A DNA stretch of 64,000 bases, taken from positions 4,969,726-5,033,725 of the forward strand of contig CM028327.1 in assembly GCA_016647705.1 (NCBI GenBank). The letters run 5' to 3'. The translations under genes were made by a program, and so were the position numbers. Shown in pieces: positions 53,101-64,000 of this stretch (the stretch's first letter is position 1; each line of letters begins with the position of its first letter). This stretch comes from Eucommia ulmoides (taxonomy: Eukaryota > Streptophyta > Magnoliopsida > Garryales > Eucommiaceae). Under the pieces are notes generated by a model. It worked only from the letters and a program-made list of their open reading frames with translations. It had not been told where the DNA came from and ran no database searches.

Positions 53101-54062
53101 TGATTTGCATTATCATTGATCAACTTTATGAAATGCAAAAATGTTTTTTTCAAGGCAACCTGATCAACATCATTATGCTTTAGACCCGCATTAGCCTGCA
53201 AATTTCTGAAATCTCCACCAGTCCTCATATGCTTCGCCGACCTCATATCCTCACCTCTACCCAAGTACGAACCAGACCCCATTGGATACCCATCTGAATT
53301 CGCACCTGCGTTACCGTACTGCAAAAGCTGCTGTCTTTGTCTCTCAAAACCATCCCTAGCTTCTCTTTCATCAATCCGACCTACTTCACGCTCATCACCG
53401 AACTTCCTCTTCAATGAAATATCCGGCTGGCCATGCATTGGGCCACCACCACCAGCATCAAGACCAAGCGAATTCCAGTAATCTTGGTTCCTGCCACGCA
53501 TAAATGGATCTTCACGATCACGAAATTCAGCACCCATAGGTCCTCCCTGTGGGAATCGCCGGTCAAACCCTAGGTCAGGACCATGCAACTCTGGACGTTG
53601 CGGCAAAAGTGGCCGCGGAGGCGGTGCAAAGTCTTGATAATCCGGAGGTAAAGCAAAGTATGACCTGACGCTACCGTCGGCAAGGACGATTGTTCTCCGT
53701 TCAAGCATGTGGAAGCCATACGCAGGAGGTGGAGGCGGACCCAGGGAGTCGGGGAAGGGAAATTGTGCTCCCGATTGGGATGGATCGGAAGCCGGTTTCA
53801 GATGGGCAGGGCTAGGATTAGGGTTGGCATTGGTTTTGGATTTCGCTTTGGAGTTTTGAGCGTCGTCTATTTTGGGGTTGTTCGATGATTTGGGATTGAG
53901 TGGTGATTTGGGGTTAGAGGCAGCGGCACCGGAGCCGGAGGGCTTTGAGTCGGCGGGAGTCTTTGGGTTGTTGTCGGAGCCCCACCGGGATTTCCGGTGT
54001 GATGATGAAGACGGCGATGACTTGTTCTGAGATGAACTTTTCGAAGGATTCCGACTTGCCAT
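39814..54062 (-). CDS. Zinc-finger and XS-domain protein (3 coding exons, giant introns)
   Basis: Exons on the minus strand: 54062-53041, 47382-47075, 40166-39814; 1683 nt, 560 aa plus TAG, phase closed. The first ~335 residues are Ser/Pro/Asn-rich low complexity (start [49 protein letters not shown]), then [27 protein letters not shown]2H2-type finger follows, C336-x2-C339-x10-H350-x4-H355, split by intron 1. The C-terminus (about 405-555) is an XS domain: [71 protein letters not shown] domains occur in SGS3 and FDM/IDN2 proteins, which act with RNA in plant gene silencing. Whether this protein, which has a different architecture, does so is inference. Introns are 5.66 and 6.91 kb and carry a MITE, an RTE LINE and a Stowaway element. 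Confidence 0.9.
40960..41340. other. Unexplained GC-richer block in intron 2 of the XS gene
   Basis: Bases 41035-41340 differ in composition from the intron (AGGAGGAAGGAGAGCATCCC, TGGCGAGACGAGATGCCC). I could not match them to a known element or organelle gene. Confidence 0.35.
42359..42901. mobile_element. Harbinger-like MITE, family A, in intron 2 of the XS gene
   Basis: Ends GGCCCCTTTGGTCAGTG and, inverted, GGTGGCGTTTGGTTAACG. TTA on both sides (42356-42358, 42902-42904). Length 543 bp, a near full-length family A member. Confidence 0.88.
43540..45508 (+). pseudogene. RTE-type LINE remnant (reverse transcriptase), in intron 2 of the XS gene
   Basis: Sense to the plus strand, opposite to the host gene. 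Degenerate frames give [19 protein letters not shown], then [25 protein letters not shown] (the FADD catalytic box decayed to CTDD), then words of the region after the RT ([20 protein letters not shown]). The 3' end GTGGGTAAAGGCTTTGTTGTTG is the usual plant RTE terminus. Many stops and frameshifts; the endonuclease part is absent or unrecognisable. Confidence 0.85.
46575..46594. repeat. (GT)n microsatellite
   Basis: Uninterrupted GT dinucleotides in intron 2 of the XS gene. Confidence 0.9.
46842..47015. mobile_element. Stowaway (Tc1/mariner) MITE, 174 bp
   Basis: Terminal repeats CTCCCTCCGTTCC and GGAACGGAGGGA, bracketed by TA on each side (46840-46841 and 47016-47017). This is the canonical Stowaway terminus. 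Its right end is 60 bp from the donor of XS-gene exon 2. Confidence 0.92.
47383..53040 (-). other. Intron 1 of the XS gene: contents
   Basis: No further exon is needed: joining 53041 to 47382 restores the frame and the zinc finger. Contents seen: (AG)n runs at about 49490-49508 and 50099-50130, a non-AT-rich block at 49556-49870, and a GC-rich block at 50160-50520. The rest is ordinary AT-rich intron. Open frames here have no family resemblance. Confidence 0.6.
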
Positions 54063-54200
54063 CCTCCGAGCAGAACTGCTGAAGAGCTGAGAAATGGAGA
54101 CTTTGAGCGGGAGAGCTTTTGATTAAGATGAGATTGACATGGTTGCGTACAGAGGGTGGCAGCGGCGGAGGATATTAGGGAAAGGCTCTCGCGAAATTGC
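54063..54200 (-). promoter_or_regulatory. 5' leader / core promoter region of the XS gene
   Basis: GC-richer sequence directly upstream of the ATG, with a TTAGGG word on the plus strand near 54174. No TATA box was identified. Confidence 0.4.
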
Positions 54201-54204
54201 ACTT

Positions 54205-54620
54205 TTGGTCCTTTTATTTGGGGTCTATGTTTAAATAGACCCTGGGATTTAAGAGATGACACATTTGGTCGATCGTGTTTTAATTTAGTTTCAATTTAAT
54301 CCAATCAAAAATTATATTACAAAATTGAACGGAATCCGTTACTTTAACGATATTTGGTTATTTCACACGTCGTTAATATCAAAGAGAAATAAAGTATCAT
54401 TTCTTTTTCTTTTTTTAAGGAAAAAAAAATATTTTTGGTCGGATGGGTATTTAAATAGACTCTTACCTTTCTAACACAACACGTTTAATACTTGAAGTTG
54501 TAATTTTTTTTCAATTTGGTTAAGTCAAAAATTATATTTAATATTTTGAATGAAATCCGTTGATTAAAAGGTATTTTTGTCATATCACATGTCTTGTATG
54601 TTAATATCAAAAAGTTAAAA
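54205..54620. repeat. Imperfect two-unit tandem repeat (about 240 bp)
   Basis: Units starting near 54205 and 54445 share TTTAAATAGAC, AACACG-like words, TCAATTT..T.AA, AAAAATTATATT, GAA.GGAATCCGTT/GAATGAAATCCGTT, CACAT/CGTC.T and TTAATATCAAA. It lies between the XS gene 5' end and the RPS18 3' end. Confidence 0.6.
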
Positions 54621-55408
54621 TATAAGAAAACGTTAAATAGGCCCACCTTCACGCCTTCGGATCACTCTCACTAATCTCTCTTGGTCATCTCTTTCGTTTT
54701 TACCTTTTTTTACGCTCTCTTTTATATTTTTTTTTTCCTTCCCTCTTCAATCTCTCTAACCTAACTCTCTTTCTTTTAACAAAAAAATAACTTTTCTTTT
54801 GTTATAACCTGAAATTTTGCTCTTCAGTATTCATCCAATTCCCTCGTTACAATTTTTTTTTGACATTCAATATCTGTCAAAAGTACAAAGTCAATTACTG
54901 TAATTTTAGTAACTTTTATCTGCTAACAATAACAAAAAAACAAATAACTTTAAAATTATTATAATGAGCAAATTGTGTGGGATAAAATTTTGAGTTTGGA
55001 GACTATTCACTGACCCCCCAAACTCTCTATTTCTTTTTCCTTTCTCTTTTTTTTCCTCTATTTTTGGATTTGTTGTCAACTGAAAACATTAATAGAAAAT
55101 AAAAGATAAAGAATACATAAAATATTAAAATAAAAGCAACAATTCATAAAAAATTTATGGAGAGTCAAGACATACATGAAACCAAAACCAAAAACATCAC
55201 CATAATAAATCATGGGCTTAGGGTGTAAACCAGAACTCTTTCCACAACTTAAACAAAAAAACACGAACATTAGCATTACCACCAAGAGCCAAAAACTCTA
55301 GAAGTCCTGAAGCTGAAATAGGACAATAGAAAAATCTTTAACATAGAAGACAAAAATTGCTAAAAGAACATCCAAGATGATATGTATGTAATGCATATCT
55401 CCCCAAAC
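54621..55408. other. Intergenic; RPS18 3' UTR at its right end
   Basis: T/C-rich low-complexity DNA (54660-54790), then AT-rich sequence. No gene. Confidence 0.5.
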
Positions 55409-57759
<2,351 letters not shown>

Positions 57760-57762
<3 letters not shown>

Positions 57763-57860
57763 GGCTAGTGATTTATTATCCCTGTTCGTCGGATCTCTTG
57801 AAGATATTTTCTTCTCTCCGCTTGCTTCCTCAACCTGGAAAAGGGCGATACAGAGGAAGA
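57760..57860 (-). other. RPS18 5' leader
   Basis: The pyrimidine-rich CTCTTCCTCTG (minus strand, near 57855) is a plausible TOP-like start site, as in other ribosomal protein genes. Two ATGs about 20 bp further upstream would open a short upstream frame only if transcription began earlier. Confidence 0.4.
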
Positions 57861-57894
57861 GATCGGCTCATAAACATTTAAACGGAGCGTGCGA

Positions 57895-57945
57895 AACCTA
57901 ATTAGGGTTTTTCATGGGCTTGGCTGGATTTGGGCCGGGTCCTAT
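57895..57945 (-). promoter_or_regulatory. RPS18 promoter: telo-box plus site II elements
   Basis: On the minus strand AAAAACCCTAAT (57901-57912) contains the telo-box AAACCCTAA. Two site II words (TGGGCT near 57915 and TGGGCC near 57931 on the plus strand, that is AGCCCA and GGCCCA) lie next to it. This telo-box/site II pairing is well known in plant ribosomal protein and TCP-regulated growth genes. It sits about 140-185 bp upstream of the ATG. Confidence 0.75.
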
Positions 57946-58111
57946 CTAAAATACAAGAATTTGTAAGGCCTGGTCCAAGCCCGGTTCGATCATCGGGTCC
58001 TATTTCTCTGTCTAAGTTTGTTAACGGTAAAATAAATAAAATTCAAAATCCGGTTTTAGAGCCGGTCCGGAGAATCTAAAGGTCTAATTTAACTTGAAAA
58101 ATGATGCATAT

Positions 58112-58909
58112 TGTTGGTGCATAAAACTGATACACACTTCGAGTATGGTCCAGTCGGATGACAGGTGGGTCCTCTTGCTGAGGTGGAGTCGTCGATTGAA
58201 AAATTCCTCGAGCGAGCTGTGCTGGGTCCTTGGAGAACTGACCTGCTGTGTCTAGAGTCTTGCTCCTCAAGGAGTGTACCTGCAAAAGGCTCAGACCGGG
58301 GTTTATCCCGGTGAAGTCCCTCCGGCGTGGTAATCAGTGCTTAGAGAGAAAAGGTACAAAATATAGCAAGGAAACAAATGAACTCGCACGTAATGTAAGT
58401 CATTAAAGCGTACATCGGGCTTACATAGCCCCCAATATATATAGGCGTTGGAGATGATTAGTCGGGTCTAAACATGATTAATTAGTCGAAACCTAGTGTT
58501 TGGCCAATAATCCAGGGTGTTTAGGAAATAATCGTTAGGCTTGGGCTTTTGGGCCCATTTGGTAAAGCCCGCGGGCCTTTGTTAAGCCTGCGGCAGTGAG
58601 CAGGTGGAGGAGAGCGGAGATCCGTGGAGTCCTGGAGAAGAAACATGGTGAAAAGGGAAGTCGGTCGAGGTGAACAGCTGAGTCCCCAAAATTGATCGCT
58701 GATGGAATGGCGCAGAGCTTAAAGCGGCACGTCCTTGCGGGGCTCCTCACTCTTCCCTGGGTGCAAATGAGATTCCAGGGAGGAGCCGTAGTCGGTGTAT
58801 GCTCCAGCGTGGCGTTGTGGATTCTGAAATTCGTCCCTGTCATTGCGAGGGTTGACACGTGGCCGAGTCCCAAGTGCTGACTCAAAGGTGACAAAAAATA
58901 CCTTCATCA
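58112..58909 (-). mobile_element. Solo LTR with 5-bp target duplication
   Basis: 798 bp from TGTTGGTGCA to CTTCATCA, flanked exactly by CATAT (58107-58111 and 58910-58914). There is no coding sequence and no partner LTR. A GGGGTTTATCCCGGTG hairpin and CCAATATATATAGG (a TATA-like signal in antisense reading) lie inside. Orientation is inferred from that antisense TATA. A solo LTR is the product of recombination between the two LTRs of a full element. Confidence 0.8.
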
Positions 58910-58914
58910 CATAT

Positions 58915-59283
58915 AATGTTGGGAATCATTGTGTGACACAAGGACGCATTTCAGAAAGTCAATTTCTAATTTCAGAAAGTTAAGGGGTTAAAATAAAAAC
59001 TTTGAGAACTTAATTAGGGTCCCCAATTGGTCTTATATGAAATTTCATAAATTGAAGGTTCACAAGGGCTTAATTTGATTTTTCGGAACTCAAATTCAAT
59101 GAAAAATGTTTGAAATAAGCTTTCAAAATAGTTCTAATGTCACCATAAACTTTGGGCTTAATTTAAAATTTTGTGGTCTTAGTTGAATCCAATAATCAAA
59201 ATATTAATTTTGATCACCAATCAAAAGATGGATGGCTTAATTTCATAATTTGAATTCAACCACTAAATTTTAATGAAAGAAGT
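58915..59283. other. No gene; repeated GGCTTAATTT words
   Basis: Several copies of GGGCTTAATTT..A.TTT-like sequence suggest retroelement-derived DNA, but no ends are visible. Confidence 0.4.
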
Positions 59284-59575
59284 TGCCAGCGACGGTCGCC
59301 GGGCGGCGGCAGCGGTCGGGGACCGAGGTGGCCGGCGGCGGCGGGTGGTCGTTGGACGGTGGCCGGAGTTGAGAGGGTTGGGTTGAGTTTTTTGGGTTAA
59401 AAAAAAAAAAAAAAAAAAATTTTGTTTCTCATTTCCTTAACATTTTGAGAATCAATTCCTATTTTTTGGTTTAGGTTGGGTTAAGTTTTATATTTGTCAA
59501 ACACGTTCTCAAAAATCAAACTCAGAATTTTTGAGTTGGGTTGAATTTAGTTGGGAACACTCACCAAACGGGGCC
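59284..59575. mobile_element. MITE right half with GC-rich core (truncated)
   Basis: A GGCGGCGG-type core (59285-59360), a long A run, then CTCACCAAACGGGGCC followed by TAA match the right half of the Harbinger-like MITEs elsewhere. No left terminus is found. Confidence 0.55.
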
Positions 59576-60331
59576 TAATTTTCCCATTTTAATTCAAAAT
59601 TTAGAAGAACCCAAGCAAAAAGCACGTATCTTCATTTAGTCAAAATTGTCAAACTACACATACAATATTATACATTGGATTAAGTTGTAATTTGCTCCCT
59701 TCCATTTTTTTTTACCGTAAAATTTGTCTGGACAAGCTTACGTGGACAATCTTAAAACCACATTCTCCCATATCGCTCTGGTACATTCAAGATTAAATTA
59801 AAAATTTAATTCTTAAAATACTCTCCAGGAGAATGAAACTCCAGTTCGATTAATAAAGAGAACATCTTTCCTTGCCAACAAAACTAACACCTTTTAGTTC
59901 TAATGACAATATAGATAAATATATATTTCAATGACAAGGTGAACCGATTACAACACTCAATTGATGCTTAGTAGCATAATTATTTGAAAAATAATATAAA
60001 AGTAAATAGAAAAATATACAAATTAATTTATAAAAAATAAAATAATTTAAACGACCAAATATACTACAATTCGATTCGACTCGATATTTCTAATCACTTT
60101 ATATTGTATTTAAGAACATACAATGCACTTTTTATCAAAATTACAGATTTATTGTACATTCAACATCATCATAATATAAAAATACATCAATGAACTAGGT
60201 CCATTTTCACTACCATAACAACACTACCTCCATAGATAACTTTAAGGAAAAAAAGGCAGAAGACGAACATAAGCACTTTATTCTGCATTCTGAGTTCGTT
60301 TATAGAGAACCTCCCTAAGGATTTTGAAGCA
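59576..60331. other. AT-rich DNA; 3' flank of the HISN5-type gene
   Basis: No open frame of interest. The gene's 3' UTR should lie within about 60150-60331. Confidence 0.5.
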
Positions 60332-63262
60332 TCAAGAGCGCGAAAGAACCCCTTTTGAGCTGCAAACATATACCACAAGTACGATCCATTTTTATATTGA
60401 ATCTTGGATGTTATCTCTATAAGCGCTAAGCAAATAATGTAGCCGTTTGGTTACTGTTTCAGTTCCCGCTCCCAAAATTTTGGAATTAATATACAGAAAC
60501 GCGTTTAGTACACGTTTCTGTTCCCAAATTTTTTAGAGTAATTTGAGACTATTTTTTGAATTCTTTGAGAAGTTGACAAATGAAAAAATGTTGATTCTTA
60601 TTCACTCCCACAAAACAAAACTATTTCCACCACCACCATCACCATCACCACCCCCCTAGCCACTATACATTTAAAGAAAAAAAAGGAACAAATGTTGCAA
60701 CCAAACGTGTTTCTTATTTCTGTTCTCATAAATTAAAAGAAACATTTTTAGGACAATGGTCGATACCAAACATGTTTCTATTTTCGAAGTACTCTAGAAC
60801 GAAAACAGAATTATCATCTCATCCCATCCTAGTTTATTAGAAACAGAAACTATACAAATTAATTCTTATTTAGGAAATTTCTAAACCTGGAGGTCACGGG
60901 TTTCAGTCGTGAAAACAACCTTTTGCAAAAGCAAGATAAAGCTGCGTACAATAGATTTAAGTAGTCTGACCCTTCCCCGAACCTCACGCATAGTAGGAGC
61001 TTTGTAGCACCAGGCTGCCCTTTTTTTAAGCAATTTCTGGACCAAAATATTTTTTCCCACTTCTGGGCCAAAATATTTTTGTTTTAGCACTTTCTAGCTT
61101 AAAGCCTTAAATCCAGGAAACAGAATCAGCATCCAAAGGAGGCTAAAACAGTTATTATATAAATCAAGAACAGGAAAGAACGACAAAGCAAAGTAAAAAC
61201 ATTGGCAAGATCCAAGTAAAGTGTATACTTTACTAGCCATCTGAGTGTGAAGAGAATGAAACGTGTCCAGATAAATATTGGGGAAAAAATCAGCTAAAAT
61301 CAGGGCTTTATAGAAGTAATCTGACCTTGGCACAGTCCCATGGCGACGTGGGTCATATTCGGTAGCTTGTCGAAGTGCTCTCGCAAAGGCTTTGAAGGTT
61401 GCCTCAATTATGTGGTGTGAATTTTTACCAGCAAGCTGCTTTGACAGAAAAATCATAATATTATCATAATTTGGAGTTCAAAATAGAAGTCACAGGAAAA
61501 TAATTTGCCTTTGGTATATACAACATAATTAATGAACATATAATTGCCCCTTCTTTTTAATTTTGATTTAATTTTTTTATCATAAATATTTTTTCAAAAA
61601 TAAAATTAAAATAAAGGAGTAATTTTGTCTATTTCATCGAAAAATTGGATGAAAAATTTAATTCCATCTATTTTTAAGCATATTCCATCAATTTAAAAGG
61701 AAAAAAAATTGTTTCTCACTTTATTCAAAAATAGAAGTAGGTAACGTGTAACTTTTTGAAATGGAGGGAGGTAAAGTAATAATTAGACAAAGTAGAGGGT
61801 GGTAAAAGGCAATTTACCCTAAAAACAAAAAATATAACACTGACATTATTAAGGTGTAATTGTATTATCAAATACACGATGCTCTCAGCCAACCAAACAA
61901 ACAAGAAATAAAGCTTAACTAATGTACTATTGCTATAAACATTACTGGCAATATATTTCAAGTATCATACCTGCCGTATGTGAAGTGTCATACCAGAAGT
62001 ATTGACCAGAGATTGAAAGAAGTGCTCCACCAGCTAAGTATAAACAAATTCAACAATGGTATAAGTTGAAATATCTTTAATAGGAAAAGAACCGTACAAT
62101 TTCTTGCTTCGAGTATGAAATACAATCGAAGGACGATCAAGATGCTCAATCTATATAATAAATCAAGGCAATTTTACATTTGAGACGTTGACCATTGTAT
62201 GGTTGGCGACATGTCCAACTGCTGATTTAGATTTTGTTGAGAAACTAAATAACAAATGCTCAACAAAATGTTTTTTTATGATTGATTTATTTAAATTAAC
62301 TATAGGATATTCAAGGACCATGATTAATGTATTGAATTGGAATCTATATAATATATTAGGACATATTTTAGATTTGCGATATTTTTTACCATTGGATGGT
62401 TGGAAACATTTCCAACCGTTGATCTAAATTTTGTTGAGATTCTTGAGAAACTAAATAACAAATGTTCAACAAAATGTTTTTTCATGATTGATGTATTTAA
62501 ATTAACTACAAGATATTCAAGAATCAAGATTAATGTAGTGAATTGGAATCTATATAATATATTAGGACATATTTTAGATTTGAGATATTTTTAACTATTG
62601 GATGGTTGGAGACATTTCAAACCGGCAACCGTTAAATTTTGTTGAGAAACTAAATAACAAATTTTCAACAAAATATGTTTTCACGATTAATGTATTTGAA
62701 CTAACATCAGAATATTCAAGATTAGTGTGTAGAATAAAAATTAGTGCCTTTAGGCACGGAGTATATACTAGTTTTTGATATATTAGAATTCGATTAGCAC
62801 TTTTTAACCCTAATATGAAAAACAATTTTTTTGAGAAGACAAAGCACTCCGTAGACCTTACACCATATATCGGCAGGAGCCTCGTGAACATGATTTCATT
62901 GCTGCCAATTCTAAGTAGCTCAGTGGTATATGATTAAATAAAAGACATATAAAGGAATACCATGTAGAACTTCCAATGATAAAAATCATATTAGAAATTG
63001 AAGGAGAATAGGCTAACGAAATTGGAAAGCTAGAAATCATAAGAACAAGTCATGCGTCTGTGACTATTGAATAGATAAATAGAACATAACCATGTAGAAC
63101 AAGTTCAGTTCATATCAACCGAGTCCGATTAATAATTGGATTCAAATAAACTCAATGATACAAACTAAAATATACAGAACGAAGTACCTGAGTGTCATAT
63201 GTTCCGACTCTCTGAGTGGGTATGCATAAATCGTAGCTCAAATGTGGCCTCCCAGATAAATC
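60332..63262 (-). CDS. HISN5: Imidazoleglycerol-phosphate dehydratase, C-terminal exons (partial)
   Basis: Visible exons on the minus strand: 63262-63188, 62033-61971, 61435-61326, 60359-60332; 276 nt, 91 aa plus TGA. The enzyme is the plastid dehydratase of histidine biosynthesis, converting imidazole glycerol phosphate to imidazole acetol phosphate. The translation [24 protein letters not shown] / [21 protein letters not shown] / [21 protein letters not shown] / SSKGVLSRS is the standard C-terminus. It includes the second metal-binding histidine pair in NSHH. The upstream exons (start, transit peptide, first DHH metal motif) must lie right of base 64000. The first visible exon begins at a codon boundary after an AG acceptor. 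The last exon is only 28 nt. Introns carry a SINE fragment, MITEs and a tandem repeat, and the exons look intact. Confidence 0.95.
60443..60861. mobile_element. Harbinger-like MITE, family A, right terminus lost
   Basis: Starts GCCGTTTGGTTACTGTTTC and follows the family A order (CCCAAAATTTTGGAATTAAT, CCACCACCATCACC, CAATGGTCGATACCAAACATG, CATCCTAGTTTATTAGAAACAG) but stops before the expected AACCAAACGGCC end. In the last intron of the HISN5-type gene. Confidence 0.7.
60887..61027 (+). mobile_element. tRNA-derived SINE, 5' truncated
   Basis: Sequence GGAGGTCACGGGTTTCAGTCG (a B-box-like core), then CTGCGTACAATAG and GACCCTTCCCCGAACCTC, then GTAGCACCAGGCTGCCC and a T tail. This resembles the 3' two-thirds of a common plant SINE type. 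The A box is missing and no target duplication was found. Confidence 0.6.
61503..61970 (-). other. HISN5-type gene intron, AT-rich
   Basis: Contains facing words AATTGCCCCTTC (61545) and AAAGGCAATTTACC (61805) that might be remnants of an inverted-repeat element. Too weak to call. Confidence 0.35.
62191..62735 (+). repeat. Three-unit tandem repeat (about 200 bp) in a HISN5-type intron
   Basis: Units begin near 62191, 62388 and 62593 with ACCATTG.ATGGTTGG (AACTATTGGATGGTTGG in unit 3). Each contains GAAACTAAATAACAAAT.(T/C)TCAACAAAAT. The third unit is shorter and more diverged. Confidence 0.88.
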
Positions 63263-63455
63263 CTAGATCAGGAACAAGGGTACCATATAGTCATAAATCA
63301 ACTTGCACAAGATAAAACAAAAACAATGTAGTTGCATTTGGATTGATGGAACTGAATTGTCACACTCTAATTTGGTAGGTTAAGGATTTTAATTTCTACG
63401 GAGTGATGAAATTTAGAGCCTCGTTCTATTAGAACTGAAAGGAGGTGGAGAGTTA

Positions 63456-63972
63456 GATGGCCTTTGGTTAGTTTTTCTGTTCCAATAAACTGGGATGGGA
63501 TATGATGGGATGAGAATTCTGTTTTTGTTCTGGAGTACTCCGGAAATAGAAAAATGTTAGGTAATGACCATTGTCCTGAAATTGCTTCTATCAATTTATC
63601 AGAACAAAAACAAGAAACACGTTTGGTTGCAATATTTGTTCTTTTTTTTTTTTTTTAATGTATGGTGGCCGGCAGGTTGGTGGTGGTGGGGGTGAGGCCG
63701 GCGTGGTGGTGGTGACTGACAAGATAGTGGTGGCTGTCGCGTAGGGTGGAGGTGGCCAAGGGATGGTAGTGGCAGGCGGGATGGTAGTGGGAATAGTTTG
63801 TGAGAGTGAATAGGTATCAACATTTTTTTTCCTCAGATTCTTAAGAAATTCATGAAATAAGACCAAATTACTCCCAAAATTTTGGGAACAGAAACATGTT
63901 TACCAAACAAGTTTTTGTATATTAATCCCAAAATTTTGGGAGAGGGAACAAAAACAGTAACCAAACGGGGCC
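63456..63972. mobile_element. Harbinger-like MITE, family A, reverse orientation
   Basis: Left end GATGGCCTTTGGTTAG and inverted right end GGCCCCGTTTGGTTACTG, with TTA on both sides (63453-63455, 63973-63975). The core 63660-63790 is a G-rich GGTGGTGG tract. It occupies the intron upstream of the first visible HISN5 exon. Confidence 0.85.
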
Positions 63973-64000
63973 TTAATGGCCATTAATTAACAAGTCGGTC

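Noticed and set aside
63263..64000. Upstream exons of the HISN5-type gene inside the window
   Set aside because: No sequence encoding the first DHH metal motif or the expected preceding residues was found. The stretch is mostly a family A MITE, so the missing exons lie to the right.

Overview
This window is nuclear DNA from a flowering plant, very probably a eudicot. The protein-coding genes have spliced GT-AG introns and encode plant-type products. The intergenic DNA is AT-rich and full of plant transposon types: Copia remnants, TRIMs, solo LTRs, an RTE-type LINE, tRNA-derived SINEs, and Harbinger-, hAT-, Stowaway- and MULE-like non-autonomous elements. The species cannot be named from sequence alone.

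Five real protein-coding genes were found, all on the minus strand. From low to high coordinates they are: (1) a cytosolic-type O-acetylserine(thiol)lyase (cysteine synthase), 10 coding exons at 7510-3113, 325 aa; (2) a FRIGIDA-like protein of the FRL4 type, 3 exons at 32142-28103, 526 aa; (3) a zinc-finger plus XS-domain protein, 3 coding exons at 54062-39814, 560 aa, with introns of 5.7 and 6.9 kb; (4) 40S ribosomal protein S18, 4 coding exons at 57762-55409, 152 aa, with the start codon alone on its own exon; (5) the 3' end of imidazoleglycerol-phosphate dehydratase (histidine biosynthesis), 63262-60332, whose upstream exons lie beyond the right edge. Exon joins were worked out by hand; reading phase closes exactly for each. 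The genes are unrelated housekeeping or regulatory genes and do not form a pathway cluster.

Layout: 1-1009 is the 3' end of a decayed Copia element with its LTR. 1010-3000 holds TRIM-like and hAT-like debris. 3000-8400 is the cysteine synthase gene with a SINE and MITEs in its introns. 8400-13550 is repeats, including a MULE-like element inserted in one unit of a tandem duplication and a 1.8-kb near-palindrome. 13875-20427 is a tandem segmental duplication (unit about 3.2 kb) carrying antisense Copia pol; the two copies differ by later insertions or losses. 20430-28000 is mostly AT-rich DNA with one clear hAT-like element. 28100-32280 is the FRIGIDA-like gene with three MITEs and a TRIM in its introns. 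32500-39400 is a transposon graveyard: a three-level nest, a probable solo LTR, two TRIMs, a SINE and an inverted-repeat element. 39800-54100 is the XS gene, whose introns hold a MITE, a LINE and a Stowaway element. 55400-57950 is RPS18 with a telo-box/site II promoter. 58112-58909 is a solo LTR. 60300-64000 is the HISN5-type gene end with MITEs, a SINE fragment and a roughly 200-bp tandem repeat.

I found no bacterial-type operon, CRISPR, defence island or other clearly new system. The most notable observations are a MITE-like insertion that appears to have displaced the splice acceptor of the FRIGIDA-like gene, the datable tandem duplication, a nested and recurrent family of Harbinger-like MITEs with variable GC-rich cores, and a possible transposon contribution to the RPS18 promoter.
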